From Rhizobium sp. 16-449-1b (lineage in GTDB: Bacteria; Pseudomonadota; Alphaproteobacteria; Rhizobiales; Rhizobiaceae): DNA of 64,000 nt. A program made the position numbers and the translations under genes. Below, one piece after another: positions 25,989 through 34,730 of this stretch (position 1 is the stretch's first letter; each line of letters begins with the position of its first letter). The stretch lies in contig NZ_JAGHMH010000014.1 in the NCBI RefSeq assembly GCF_017741935.1, forward strand, positions 310,001-374,000, written 5' to 3'. The notes below the pieces were generated by a model, which saw only the letters and a list, made by a program, of their open reading frames with translations, was not told the origin of the DNA and made no database searches.

Positions 25989-27875
25989 ATGGCAAATGTC
26001 GCAAGCGTCGGGGGCGCGAAAGCCGGACCGATGACATCGGAGGAGAAGAAGGTCATCTTCGCCTCCTCGCTTGGCACCGTTTTCGAGTGGTACGACTTCT
26101 ATCTCTACGGCTCGCTCGCCACCTATATCGGCGCGACCTACTTCACCCAGTATCCGGAAGCCACCCGCAACATCTTCACGCTGCTGGCCTTTGCCGCCGG
26201 CTTCCTGGTTCGTCCCTTCGGCGCACTGGTCTTCGGCCGCCTCGGCGATCTCGTAGGCCGTAAATACACCTTCCTGGTGACGATCCTGATCATGGGTCTC
26301 TCGACCTTCCTGGTCGGTATCCTCCCCGGTGCAGCCACCATCGGCATCGCCGCACCGATCATCCTGATCGCGCTTCGCCTGCTGCAAGGCCTGGCGCTCG
26401 GCGGCGAATATGGCGGAGCCGCCACCTACGTGGCCGAGCACGCGCCGAATGGCCGCCGCGGCTACTTCACCTCATGGATCCAGACAACGGCAACACTCGG
26501 CCTCTTCCTGTCGTTGATCGTCATCGTCGGCGTCCAGTTCATCATGGGCAAGGAAGCCTTCGCCGCCTGGGGCTGGCGCATTCCCTTCCTGGTCTCGGTC
26601 GTCCTTCTCGGCGTCTCCGTCTGGATCCGCGTGCGGATGAACGAATCCCCCGCCTTCCAGAAAATGAAGGCGGAAGGCAAGGGCTCCAAGGCGCCGCTGA
26701 CGGAAGCATTCGGTCAGTGGAAAAACGCCAAGATCGCCCTCATCGCTCTGCTCGGCGCCACCATGGGCCAGGCAGTCGTATGGTACGGTGGTCAGTTCTA
26801 CTCGCTGTTCTTCCTGCAGAACGTTCTGAAGGTCGACCTGCAGGCAGCCAATATCATGGTCGCCGTCGCGCTCATTCTCGCCACGCCGTTCTTCGTCATC
26901 TTCGGTGGTCTGTCTGACAGGATCGGCCGCAAGCCGATCATCATGGCTGGCCTGCTGATTGCGGCAGTCACCTACAATCCGCTGTTCAAGGCCCTGACCT
27001 GGACCGCCAACCCGGCGCTCGCCGAAGCCCAGGCCTCGGTTCGCGCAACGGTCACAGCCGATCCGACGGACTGCAAGTTCCAGTTCAACCCGACCGGCAC
27101 ATCCAAGTTCACCAGCTCCTGCGACGTGGCGACGGCCTTCCTGACCAAGAACTCGGTGCCCTATGATGTCGTCCCCGGCCCTGCCGGCCAGCCGGCAACG
27201 GTCAAGATCGGCGATGAAAGCATCACCAGCTTCGACGCAGTCGCAGCCGGCGACAAGGCCAAGGGCCTGACGGCGGCCTTCGAGAAGAGTGTCAATATCG
27301 CGCTCCACGACGGTGGCTATCCGCTGAACCGCGGCGCCATCAAGGTACCGGACGCGAAGCTCGATGCCTTCATCGCCGCCAATCCGGAACTTGCGCTTAA
27401 CGCCGATGCGATCCGCGCAGGGACAAAGGAGACGATGCCGGCCGACAAGCTGGTGGCAGCAAAGCTGCTGACGGCGGATGAAGCCAACGGCGTCACCGAC
27501 ATGGCGGTCTACAACATCGCCGGCGGCGGCACCTTCGCTATGGCGGCCGATCCCACTCGCGTCAACTGGATCGGCACGATTGCCATCCTGTTCGTGCTGG
27601 TTCTCTATGTGACGATGGTCTACGGCCCGATCGCCGCATTGCTGGTCGAACTCTTCCCGACCCGCATCCGCTACACCGGCATGTCGCTGCCCTATCACAT
27701 CGGCAACGGCTGGTTCGGCGGTCTGCTGCCGGCAACGGCCTTCGCGATGAGTGCCGCCACCGGCGACATCTACTTCGGCCTCTGGTACCCGATCATCTTC
27801 GCCGCGATCACGCTTGTGATCGGCCTGATTTTCCTGCCGGAAACCAAAAACCGCGATATCCACGCAATGGATTGA
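25989..27875 (+). CDS. MFS transporter (metabolite:H+ symporter type) with a large periplasmic insertion
   Basis: A 628-residue transporter, about 190 longer than usual for this family. Family marks are FEWYDFYLYGSLA in helix 1, GRLGDLVGRKY in loop 2-3, RLLQGLALGGEYGGA in helix 4 and GGLSDRIGRKP in loop 8-9. Between helices 9 and 10 (about residues 338-526) lies a soluble, Ala/Asp/Lys-rich insertion. Counting helices places it in the periplasm, and it has two Cys (362 and 378) that could pair. Substrates of relatives include dicarboxylates, shikimate and proline. GGAGGA sits 6 bases before the ATG. Confidence 0.9.
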   Translation: MANVASVGGAKAGPMTSEEKKVIFASSLGTVFEWYDFYLYGSLATYIGATYFTQYPEATRNIFTLLAFAAGFLVRPFGALVFGRLGDLVGRKYTFLVTILIMGLSTFLVGILPGAATIGIAAPIILIALRLLQGLALGGEYGGAATYVAEHAPNGRRGYFTSWIQTTATLGLFLSLIVIVGVQFIMGKEAFAAWGWRIPFLVSVVLLGVSVWIRVRMNESPAFQKMKAEGKGSKAPLTEAFGQWKNAKIALIALLGATMGQAVVWYGGQFYSLFFLQNVLKVDLQAANIMVAVALILATPFFVIFGGLSDRIGRKPIIMAGLLIAAVTYNPLFKALTWTANPALAEAQASVRATVTADPTDCKFQFNPTGTSKFTSSCDVATAFLTKNSVPYDVVPGPAGQPATVKIGDESITSFDAVAAGDKAKGLTAAFEKSVNIALHDGGYPLNRGAIKVPDAKLDAFIAANPELALNADAIRAGTKETMPADKLVAAKLLTADEANGVTDMAVYNIAGGGTFAMAADPTRVNWIGTIAILFVLVLYVTMVYGPIAALLVELFPTRIRYTGMSLPYHIGNGWFGGLLPATAFAMSAATGDIYFGLWYPIIFAAITLVIGLIFLPETKNRDIHAMD

Positions 27876-28656
27876 TCTTTCCCGAGAAGACAGACCACGC
27901 CCGGCGCTCCAAAGGCGCCGGGTTTTCTATTGCCGGAAACAAGCGCTTGGGCTGCGGCCAGCCGCCAACGCCTGGGCGAAACAGAAGATTGTGGCGCGCA
28001 TAGACGATGGCCATCATCAGCGAAAACCACCCTCCTAGCGCCAGGCCAGCGATCACGTCGCTCGGATAATGCGCACTCACCATGACCCGCGTCATGCCGA
28101 ACCACAGCGCACAAGCCACGAAAGCAATGCGATAGCGCGGGAAGAGCAGCGCAAAGGCGGCGAAGAAGGCGCCGATCGTCGTCGCGTGGCCTGATGGGAA
28201 GCTTTCGAAGGAATGACCGGAGAAGGACGAGAACGAGAAGATGCCGTAGTCCTGGAAGTGCTCCGGCCGAGCCCGCCCGATCAGCCTTTTCAGGAGATTG
28301 GCGACCAGTCCCGACAACGCGATCGAGGTTAAGAGATAGCAGCCGATCCAGCTGACCCTGAGCGCCTGCAGGCGGTGACGCACACTGGAGGCGGTGCGCG
28401 ACGATGCCCAGCCCTGGAACAGAAGGAAGGCGCTGACGATGATGATCCAGTCGGACTTGCCGAAATCGGTCAACATCAGGCCGACCCTGCGAATGGTTGG
28501 CGGCACGTGATCGCCGCCGACAGGACCATCGAACAACAGAAGCGAGAGGATCACGGCATTGACCGTGACGAACAGACAGGATTGCCAACGCAGATGCGGC
28601 ATGCCGTGACGACAGCGGAGCCTGCGTTTCTCAAGCGAAGAGAGAAAGGATTTCAT
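27808..28656 (-). CDS. PAP2-family membrane phosphatase (downstream tandem copy)
   Basis: A 282-residue multi-span protein of the type-2 phosphatidic acid phosphatase family. The three-part active site is complete: K-x6-RP in KRLIGRARP, PSGH in FPSGHATT, and the third motif with TRVMVSAHYPSD. Relatives dephosphorylate lipid phosphates, including lipid A (LpxE, LpxF), undecaprenyl-PP or phosphatidate at the periplasmic face. Its last 40 or so residues (from 243) read through the convergent MFS terminator and 68 bases into the MFS gene, and they have no counterpart in the neighbouring copy. The true end of the ancestral domain is near 27930. Confidence 0.85.
   Translation of the reverse strand: MKSFLSSLEKRRLRCRHGMPHLRWQSCLFVTVNAVILSLLLFDGPVGGDHVPPTIRRVGLMLTDFGKSDWIIIVSAFLLFQGWASSRTASSVRHRLQALRVSWIGCYLLTSIALSGLVANLLKRLIGRARPEHFQDYGIFSFSSFSGHSFESFPSGHATTIGAFFAAFALLFPRYRIAFVACALWFGMTRVMVSAHYPSDVIAGLALGGWFSLMMAIVYARHNLLFRPGVGGWPQPKRLFPAIENPAPLERRAWSVFSGKINPLRGYRGFWFPAGKSGRSQA
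27900..27926 (+). terminator. Rho-independent terminator of the MFS gene
   Basis: An 8-bp GC stem (27900-27907 with 27915-27922) is followed by four T residues. It lies inside the 3' end of the convergent PAP2 frame. Confidence 0.8.
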
Positions 28657-28739
28657 GTCTGTCGGCGGTCCTGGTCAGGGGTTGTCGATCAACGACCGAG
28701 ACCTAGCAGAGGCAGACTACAGAATTTTTACGGAGGCGC

Positions 28740-29498
28740 TTACAACAAGCGGCTGAGCCGCGGTATCGGCCACCCGCCATCGCGCCCGATCGAGAACACC
28801 AGACCGAAACGCGCGAACAGGATCGATGTGGCAAAAGCGATCCACGCGCCAAGCGCCAGCCCCGCCGTAACGTCACTGGGATAATGCACGCCGATGATGA
28901 TACGGGTGGCGCCCAGCCAAAGCCCGATGCCAATGAAACCAAGACGAAACCGTGGAAAGAGCAGCGCCAGCGCCACAAACAGCGCGCCGATATTGGCCGA
29001 ATGCCCGGATGGAAAGCTCTGGTGCAGGAAATCCATGTTGAACGGCGCGAAGCTGAAAATGCCCTCCTGATCGTAGATCAGCGGTCGGGCGCGGCCGATC
29101 GCGAACTTCAGGAAATTGGCGACGATTGCGGTCAGCACGACGGAGAGTGCGACATAGGCCGCCATCTGGCCGAAATAGACCATGCGAAACCGCCTGCGCA
29201 CCTTCCATAGCCGACGCCTCACCAGATAGGCGGTCGCAACAATGGTTGTCAGACCGGCAAGAATCCATGCAAGCCTGCCGATATCGGTAATATCGCCGGC
29301 AAGAGTAACCAGCGGCTGCGCCAGTTCCTTGGCCGCAATACCGAGCGGGCGATCAAACACAAAGAAGGCGATGGCAACGGCATTGATCGCGGAGAAGGCA
29401 AACCCCTTCCAGGGAACCCGGCGATGGATCGTACGGCGCGCCTGGTAGCGCTTCTTCAGATAGCCCCAGAAACCCGGCCTTCGATCGCTCTCGCTCAT
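28740..29498 (-). CDS. PAP2-family membrane phosphatase (upstream tandem copy)
   Basis: A 252-residue paralogue of the gene downstream. Motifs: K-x6-RP in KFAIGRARP, PSGH in FPSGHSAN, and TRIIIGVHYPSD. About six membrane spans are visible. It ends soon after GGWPIPRLSRLL, which defines the normal C terminus of this pair. GGGAGC lies about 7 bases before the ATG. Rhizobia use such enzymes to strip phosphates from lipid A, but I cannot assign LpxE or LpxF from sequence alone. Downstream copy 84 bases away, probably one transcript. Confidence 0.88.
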   Translation of the reverse strand: MSESDRRPGFWGYLKKRYQARRTIHRRVPWKGFAFSAINAVAIAFFVFDRPLGIAAKELAQPLVTLAGDITDIGRLAWILAGLTTIVATAYLVRRRLWKVRRRFRMVYFGQMAAYVALSVVLTAIVANFLKFAIGRARPLIYDQEGIFSFAPFNMDFLHQSFPSGHSANIGALFVALALLFPRFRLGFIGIGLWLGATRIIIGVHYPSDVTAGLALGAWIAFATSILFARFGLVFSIGRDGGWPIPRLSRLL

Positions 29499-29563
29499 TC
29501 TGCTCCCGCTCTTTTCTCAATGCAGGAGGGAGATAGGGGCGGCGATAGGCACCTTCAATGCAA

Positions 29564-29595
29564 AGACCCTCCGCATCGTGAGATGCGAAGGGTCT
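29564..29595 (-). terminator. Probable terminator hairpin of leuB
   Basis: A 14-bp stem with one mismatch (29564-29577 with 29582-29595) and a 4-base loop lies 22 bases past the leuB stop on the minus strand. The tail is only weakly T-rich. Confidence 0.6.
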
Positions 29596-29601
29596 GAGAG
29601 A

Positions 29602-29617
29602 TGTTTCACGTGAAATA
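29602..29617. other. parS-like centromere site (ParB binding)
   Basis: The 16-mer TGTTTCACGTGAAATA matches the widely conserved chromosomal parS sequence TGTTTCACGTGAAACA at 15 of 16 positions. It sits between the leuB stop and its 3' hairpin. ParB binds such sites to segregate chromosome origins; they cluster near oriC in most bacteria. I found no second copy in the window. Confidence 0.65.
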
Positions 29618-30730
29618 TCAGGCAGAAAGCGCCTTGAATTCGGCGAGGATCGCTTCGCCCATCTCGACCGTGCCGACCTTCTTGGCGCCATCGGCCATGA
29701 TATCGGCGGTGCGGATGCCCTGGTCGAGCACGTTGGCGATCGCCTTTTCGAGATTGTCGGCTTCCTTGACCATGGCGAAGGAGTAGCGCAGGCACATGGC
29801 AAACGAGGCGATCATCGCGATCGGGTTGGCAATGCCCTTGCCGGCGATATCGGGGGCCGAACCATGCACCGGCTCATAGAGCGCCTTGCGCTTGCCGGTC
29901 TTGCCGTCAGGCGCGCCAAGCGAAGCCGACGGCAGCATGCCGAGCGAGCCCGTGAGCATGGCGGCAACGTCGGATAGCATGTCGCCGAACAGGTTGTCGG
30001 TGACGATGACGTCGAACTGCTTCGGCGCGCGCACCAGCTGCATGCCGCCGGCATCCGCCAGCATGTGCTCGAGCTTGACGTCGGAATACTTGTCCTTGTG
30101 CGTCGCGGTGACGACCTGGTTCCACAGAACGCCCGACTTCATGACGTTGCGCTTTTCCATGGAGCAGACGCGGTTCTGGCGCGTGCGGGCCATTTCGAAG
30201 GCCACGGCGGAGATGCGCTCGATCTCGTAGGTGTCGTAGACCTGCGTGTCGATGGCGCGCTTCTGGCCATTGCCGAGATCGGTAATCGTCTTCGGCTCGC
30301 CGAAATAGACGCCTCCCGTCAGTTCGCGGATGATCAGGATATCGAGGCCTTCGACCAGCTCCGGCTTCAGCGAGGAAGCGGCAGCGAGCGCCGGGTAGCA
30401 GATGGCGGGACGCAGGTTGGCGAACAGCTCAAGATCCTTGCGCAGGCGCAGCAGGCCGGCTTCGGGACGCACTTCATAGGGAACGTCGTCCCACTTCGGG
30501 CCGCCGACGGCACCGAAGAGAACCGCATCCGCCGAAAGTGCCTTCTGCATGTCGGCTTCGGAGATCGCCGCGCCATGCGCGTCGTAAGCACAACCGCCGA
30601 CCAGGCCTTCGTCGGTGGTGAAACCAGCCGACATCTCTTCGTTCATGAAGGCAATGATCTTGCGGACCTCACCCATAGCCTCGGGACCGATGCCGTCACC
30701 CGGCAGCAGGAAAAGATTGCGCGTCGTCAT
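29618..30730 (-). CDS. leuB: 3-isopropylmalate dehydrogenase
   Basis: A 370-residue NAD-dependent beta-decarboxylating dehydrogenase of leucine synthesis, oxidising 3-isopropylmalate to 2-ketoisocaproate. Family marks are [12 protein letters not shown] at the N terminus, [12 protein letters not shown] for substrate binding, the metal-site Asp in [13 protein letters not shown] and the NAD-loop [19 protein letters not shown] lies 6 bases before the ATG. leuD is about 1.2 kb upstream but separated by a dehydratase gene on the other strand; leuC is not in the window. Confidence 0.97.
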   Translation of the reverse strand: MTTRNLFLLPGDGIGPEAMGEVRKIIAFMNEEMSAGFTTDEGLVGGCAYDAHGAAISEADMQKALSADAVLFGAVGGPKWDDVPYEVRPEAGLLRLRKDLELFANLRPAICYPALAAASSLKPELVEGLDILIIRELTGGVYFGEPKTITDLGNGQKRAIDTQVYDTYEIERISAVAFEMARTRQNRVCSMEKRNVMKSGVLWNQVVTATHKDKYSDVKLEHMLADAGGMQLVRAPKQFDVIVTDNLFGDMLSDVAAMLTGSLGMLPSASLGAPDGKTGKRKALYEPVHGSAPDIAGKGIANPIAMIASFAMCLRYSFAMVKEADNLEKAIANVLDQGIRTADIMADGAKKVGTVEMGEAILAEFKALSA

Positions 30731-30882
30731 GGAAAACCTCCGGGAAAAACAAGTTGCGGCTTATTATCCCTCGGCAGAAGGCATTTCAAGCGATGAAGAG
30801 GCCGTTTCGGTACGGTTGGCGCCAGAGTTGAAGATCAGTTGACCCTGCCTTTTGCCTGGGCAACAAGAAGGGCATCGTTACC

Positions 30883-31833
30883 ATGATACGGAAAACGCCC
30901 ATGCCCGCCGCACCGCTCCATCTCGACACCCCGCTATTTCTGACATCCGCCGACTATAGCGCCGCAAACCGGCCGCTTTGGCTGAAGCTGGACGCGCTGC
31001 AGCCGGCAGGAAGCTTCAAGCTGCGCGGCGTCGGCAGATTGTGCCAGCACGAGGTGGAAAACGGTGCGAAGGAAATCTTCTGCGCTTCCGGCGGCAATGC
31101 CGGCATCGCCGCTGCCTATGCCGGCCGCGCGCTCGGCGTACCAGTCACCATCGTCGTGCCCGAAACCACCTCCGAGGAGGTCCGTCGCTCGATCACAGCC
31201 ACCGGCGCCGCCGTTCTCGTTTATGGCTCGGTCTTCGACGAAGCCAACGCCCATGCGGTCAATCTCGCCGCAGAACGCAAGGCCGCCTATGTGCACCCCT
31301 TCGACCATCCGCTGCTCTGGGAAGGCCACGGAACGCTGATCGACGAAGTGGTGGCTAAGGGCGCCGAGTTCGATTGCGTGATTGCCAGTGTGGGCGGCGG
31401 CGGCCTGCTCGCCGGCATCGTCGCCGGCCTGAAGCGCAACGGTCTTGATGATGTGCCCGTCATCGCCGTCGAGACCGAAGGCGCCGCGTCCTTCCACGCC
31501 AGCTTGGCCGCCGGCGAACGCATCACCCTGCCCGCCATCACCTCGATCGCCACCTCGCTCGGCGCCCGCCAGGTCGCCCAGCATGTCTTCGACCTTCCCA
31601 AGCATCATCCGATCGAGAGCGTGACGGTGACCGACGCCGAAGCCGTCGCCGCCTGCCTGAAATTCGCCGACGCCTATCGCATCCTCGTCGAACCCGCCTG
31701 CGGCGCCGCCCTTGCCGTCGCCGACACCCACCCCGACCTCCTCGCCCGCTTCGAGAACCCGCTGATCGAGGTCTGCGGCGGCATCGGCGTGTCGCTGGAG
31801 AAGCTCAAGATGTGGAGAGAACGGCTGCTCTGA
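30883..31833 (+). CDS. PLP-dependent serine/threonine dehydratase-like enzyme
   Basis: A 316-residue fold-type II PLP enzyme. The Schiff-base Lys is in AGSFKLRGVG, the substrate loop is CASGGNAGIAAAY, and the phosphate-binding Gly-rich loop is SVGGGGLLAG. ASGGNAG, instead of the SSGNHAQ of threonine deaminase, is typical of the L-serine dehydratase (SDH) branch, so conversion of serine or threonine to a 2-keto acid is likely. It is lodged between leuB and leuD on the opposite strand. The start could also be the ATG six codons later. Confidence 0.85.
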   Translation: MIRKTPMPAAPLHLDTPLFLTSADYSAANRPLWLKLDALQPAGSFKLRGVGRLCQHEVENGAKEIFCASGGNAGIAAAYAGRALGVPVTIVVPETTSEEVRRSITATGAAVLVYGSVFDEANAHAVNLAAERKAAYVHPFDHPLLWEGHGTLIDEVVAKGAEFDCVIASVGGGGLLAGIVAGLKRNGLDDVPVIAVETEGAASFHASLAAGERITLPAITSIATSLGARQVAQHVFDLPKHHPIESVTVTDAEAVAACLKFADAYRILVEPACGAALAVADTHPDLLARFENPLIEVCGGIGVSLEKLKMWRERLL

Positions 31834-31841
31834 AGCCAAAG

Positions 31842-31871
31842 AAAAAGCCGGCGGGACGGACCCACCGGCTT
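31842..31871 (-). terminator. Rho-independent terminator of leuD
   Basis: On the minus strand an 11-bp stem with one mismatch (31861-31871 with 31845-31855) is followed by five T residues. It may also act on the convergent dehydratase gene. Confidence 0.85.
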
Positions 31872-31895
31872 GATCATGCAATACTGTCGAGGCGC

Positions 31896-32504
31896 TTAGG
31901 CGGCCCAGGGATGGGAAGCGGCGTTGGCCTTTTCGAACTGGTCGATTTCCTTGCCCTTTTCCATCGTCAGGCCGATATCATCGAGACCATTCAGCATGCA
32001 GTGACGCTTGAAGGCATCGAGATCGAACTTGATGGAGCCGCCGTCGGGGCCGGTGATTTCCATGTTTTCCAGGTCGACCGTCAGGATGGCGTTGGAGCCG
32101 CGCGAGGCGTCATCGAGCAGCTTTTCCAGATTTTCCGGGCTGACCTTGATCGGCAGAATGCCGTTCTTGAAACAGTTGTTGTAGAAAATGTCGGCGAAGC
32201 TGGTGGAGATCACGCAGCGGATGCCGAAATCAAGCAGCGCCCACGGAGCGTGCTCGCGCGAGGAGCCGCAGCCGAAATTGTCACCGGCGACGAGGATCTT
32301 GGCGTTCTGATAGGCCGGCTTGTTGAGGACGAAATCCTCGTTCGGCGTGCCGTCTTCATTGTAGCGGGCTTCTGCGAAGAGACCCTTGCCGAGGCCGGTG
32401 CGCTTGATCGTCTTCAGGTAATCCTTCGGGATGATCATGTCGGTGTCGATGTTGACAACCGGCAGAGGGGCGGCGACGCCCGTCAGCTTGGTGAATTTTT
32501 CCAT
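31896..32504 (-). CDS. leuD: 3-isopropylmalate dehydratase small subunit
   Basis: A 202-residue swivel-domain subunit that pairs with LeuC to isomerise 2- to 3-isopropylmalate in leucine synthesis. [20 protein letters not shown] and [15 protein letters not shown] are the substrate-recognition and aconitase-swivel motifs. GGAGG is 7 bases before the ATG. The iron-sulfur partner leuC is outside the window. Confidence 0.97.
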   Translation of the reverse strand: MEKFTKLTGVAAPLPVVNIDTDMIIPKDYLKTIKRTGLGKGLFAEARYNEDGTPNEDFVLNKPAYQNAKILVAGDNFGCGSSREHAPWALLDFGIRCVISTSFADIFYNNCFKNGILPIKVSPENLEKLLDDASRGSNAILTVDLENMEITGPDGGSIKFDLDAFKRHCMLNGLDDIGLTMEKGKEIDQFEKANAASHPWAA

Positions 32505-32631
32505 GGCCTGGCCTCCAGTTCGGCAGAGATAGTGTGTTGATCAGCGTTTAGTCCAGTTTCCCGGCAAAATGAAGGGGAATCTGCAGCCCCGGCCAGCGCC
32601 CTGAAGAATCGGCCGGCCGGGCGCGGCTGAT

Positions 32632-33060
32632 CTAGCCGGCCTTGGCGGGCTCGTTCATCGCCCAGGAGACGCCGAAGGGATCGCGCAGCTGACCATAGCG
32701 ATCGCCCCAGAACATGCGCTCGACGGGCATGACGACCTCGACGCCGGCCTTCACCGCCCGATCCCACCAGAGATCGATATCGTCGACCACGAGCTGCAGC
32801 GAGAAGCCCTGGTGCGGCCGGAAAGGGTGGCCGTGTTCGGGATAGGCGTCGCTCAGCATCAGCGAGCTGCCGTTGATATAGAGATGCACATGCATCGTGC
32901 GTCCATTTCCATCGGGCGGCACGACGAATGCCTGCTCGGCGCCGAAAGCTTTTTTGTAGAATTCCGCCGCCTTTAGCGCGCCATCGACAGTGATGTAGGG
33001 GAGCAGCCCGTTCTTGACCGGCGGCATGGCCATCTGGCCGGTTTGCATTTCGCTTTCCAT
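32632..33060 (-). CDS. VOC-superfamily protein, PhnB-like
   Basis: A 142-residue protein of the PhnB/glyoxalase-like group. It opens with LLPYITVDGALKAAEFYKKA and closes with YGQLRDPFGVSWAMNE; the central SLMLSDAYPEHG is typical of the PhnB subgroup. GGAGGA lies 4 bases before the ATG at 33060, so I prefer that over ATGs further upstream. Relatives have been called 3-demethylubiquinone methyltransferase-like, but no reaction can be assigned. Confidence 0.87.
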   Translation of the reverse strand: MESEMQTGQMAMPPVKNGLLPYITVDGALKAAEFYKKAFGAEQAFVVPPDGNGRTMHVHLYINGSSLMLSDAYPEHGHPFRPHQGFSLQLVVDDIDLWWDRAVKAGVEVVMPVERMFWGDRYGQLRDPFGVSWAMNEPAKAG

Positions 33061-33197
33061 GCAGTCCTCCATTGATGCCTGGGCGTTATGCTTGTGCAGC
33101 CACAAGCCTTGCCCCATCTAGGACGCGCGAGCAAAACGCCAGCCGACAGACCGAATGAAATAAATTCGGGACGCCAGAAGCGATCAGAAAGAGGCGA

Positions 33198-33440
33198 TCA
33201 GAGATCGATGATCGTGCCGCGACCGTCGTTCCAGATGCGCATGGGTTGACCATCGCGCGTCTTGGACTTCGCCCTTGCGCAGACCGGCGCCGCCTTCATC
33301 TTCAGCGAGAGCGCGCGGCCGACCATCAGCACAGTCAGAATGGCGCCAACGGCGAGCGTCACCGAAAAGGTGAGGAGCGCCAATGCTGCGAATGCGGTTA
33401 TGCCTGCAAGCAAAAGGAAGACGGAACGAATATTCTGCAT
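33198..33440 (-). CDS. Small membrane protein, unknown
   Basis: Eighty residues. One or two hydrophobic segments cover about residues 4-42 (FLLLAGITAFAALALLTF, then TLAVGAILTVLMVG), followed by a basic cytoplasmic tail (KMKAAPVCARAKSK) that ends MRIWNDGRGTIIDL. AAGG lies about 10 bases upstream of the ATG. I recognise the C-terminal pattern from other small rhizobial proteins, but no function is known to me. Confidence 0.65.
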   Translation of the reverse strand: MQNIRSVFLLLAGITAFAALALLTFSVTLAVGAILTVLMVGRALSLKMKAAPVCARAKSKTRDGQPMRIWNDGRGTIIDL

Positions 33441-33552
33441 GGGTTTGAAACCTTTCTAGGAAAGGAATGTGGTCCTTCGTCTTGTCTTCTGCAAGATAAG
33501 CATGGCTTTTTGTTGTCTTGCCATCGGTCACAAAGCTTGACACACATTCGTG

Positions 33553-34476
33553 ATGAGCCAGCCTCCCCTCACCCGTTCGATGAACCTGCGCCGCTCGGTG
33601 CTGAGCGTTCCCGCGATCAACCCTCGCGCTCTGGAAAAGACCCATCAGCTCGATTGCGATGCGGTGATCTTCGACCTCGAGGATTCCGTGGCGCCCGAGA
33701 AGAAAGCCGAAGCGCGCGATAACCTAGTTGCTTTCTTCCAAGGCAAACCGCTCGAGGGCAAGGAACGCATCATCCGCATCAACGGCCTCGATACCAACTG
33801 GGGCCGCGCCGACATGGAGCTCGTGAGCGCGCTGGAGCCGGATGCAGTTCTGCTGCCCAAGGTCAACGAACCGCAGGACGTGATGTCGGTCGGCGATCTT
33901 CTCGCGGATGCCGATGCGCCTGATGAACTCAGGATCTGGGCGATGATCGAGACACCCCGTGGCATCCTCAATGCCGCGGCGATCGCCGAGGCCGGGCGAA
34001 CGGCGGGCTCAAGGCTCGATTGCTTCGTCGTCGGCCTCAACGACCTCAGAAAGGAAACAGGCGTGCTGCCGCAGCCTGGCCGGCAGTATCTCGTGCCCTG
34101 GCTGATGCAGGTGATCCTCGCCGTGCGCGCTTACGGCCTCTGCGCTATCGACAGCGTCTTCAACGATTTCAAGGATATCGATGGCTTCGACACCGAATGC
34201 GCCGAGGCACGCGCCATGGGCTTCGATGGCAAGATGCTGATCCACCCCGCGCAGATCGAACCCGCCAACCGGCATTTCGGCCCGGACGCATCCGCCATTG
34301 CCGAAGCTGAGGCGATCATGAGAGCCTTCACCGACCCCGCCACCGATGGCCTCAACGTCATCAATGTCGGCGGCCGCATGATCGAGCGTCTGCATCTTGT
34401 CCAGGCGGAAACTCTGGTTCATAAAGCCCGCCTGATTGCAGAACGCCAGAAGGCAAAAGGCCAGACGGCAAACTGA
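33553..34476 (+). CDS. HpcH/HpaI-type CoA ester lyase (CitE-like)
   Basis: A 307-residue TIM-barrel lyase of the citrate lyase beta/malyl-CoA lyase family. Marks are RRSVLSVPAINPRAL, CDAVIFDLEDSVAPEKK with acidic metal ligands, the catalytic Glu in MIETPRGILN and GKMLIHPAQIEPAN. Such enzymes cleave or hydrolyse (S)-malyl-CoA, citramalyl-CoA or related esters. No citrate lyase alpha or gamma genes adjoin, so a free-standing CoA-ester lyase is likelier than citrate lyase. GTG at 33550 directly precedes the ATG chosen. Confidence 0.87.
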   Translation: MSQPPLTRSMNLRRSVLSVPAINPRALEKTHQLDCDAVIFDLEDSVAPEKKAEARDNLVAFFQGKPLEGKERIIRINGLDTNWGRADMELVSALEPDAVLLPKVNEPQDVMSVGDLLADADAPDELRIWAMIETPRGILNAAAIAEAGRTAGSRLDCFVVGLNDLRKETGVLPQPGRQYLVPWLMQVILAVRAYGLCAIDSVFNDFKDIDGFDTECAEARAMGFDGKMLIHPAQIEPANRHFGPDASAIAEAEAIMRAFTDPATDGLNVINVGGRMIERLHLVQAETLVHKARLIAERQKAKGQTAN

Positions 34477-34487
34477 AAGACGATGTG

Positions 34488-34694
34488 ATGAAGCTCTACC
34501 GCCTTCTGACCGGCCAGGACGACGCCGCCTTCTGCCACCGCGTAACCGACGCCCTCAACAAGGGCTGGTCGCTGAACGGCTCGCCGGCCATGACCTTCAA
34601 CTCGCAGACCGGCCAGGTGATGTGCGCCCAGGCGATCGTCAAGCATGTCGAGGGCAAGGACTACCACCCCGACATGAAGCTCTCCGAGCAGTAA
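34488..34694 (+). CDS. DUF1737 small protein
   Basis: Sixty-eight residues: MKLYRLLTGQDDAAFCHRV, then ALNKGWSLNGSPAMTFN, typical of DUF1737, a short cytoplasmic domain of unknown role. It starts 11 bases after the lyase stop and is likely cotranscribed with it. A GTG immediately before the ATG is an alternative start. Confidence 0.82.
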   Translation: MKLYRLLTGQDDAAFCHRVTDALNKGWSLNGSPAMTFNSQTGQVMCAQAIVKHVEGKDYHPDMKLSEQ

Positions 34695-34730
34695 GATTTG
34701 CTGTGGGGCGTGCCCTAAAGAGCCAGACGT

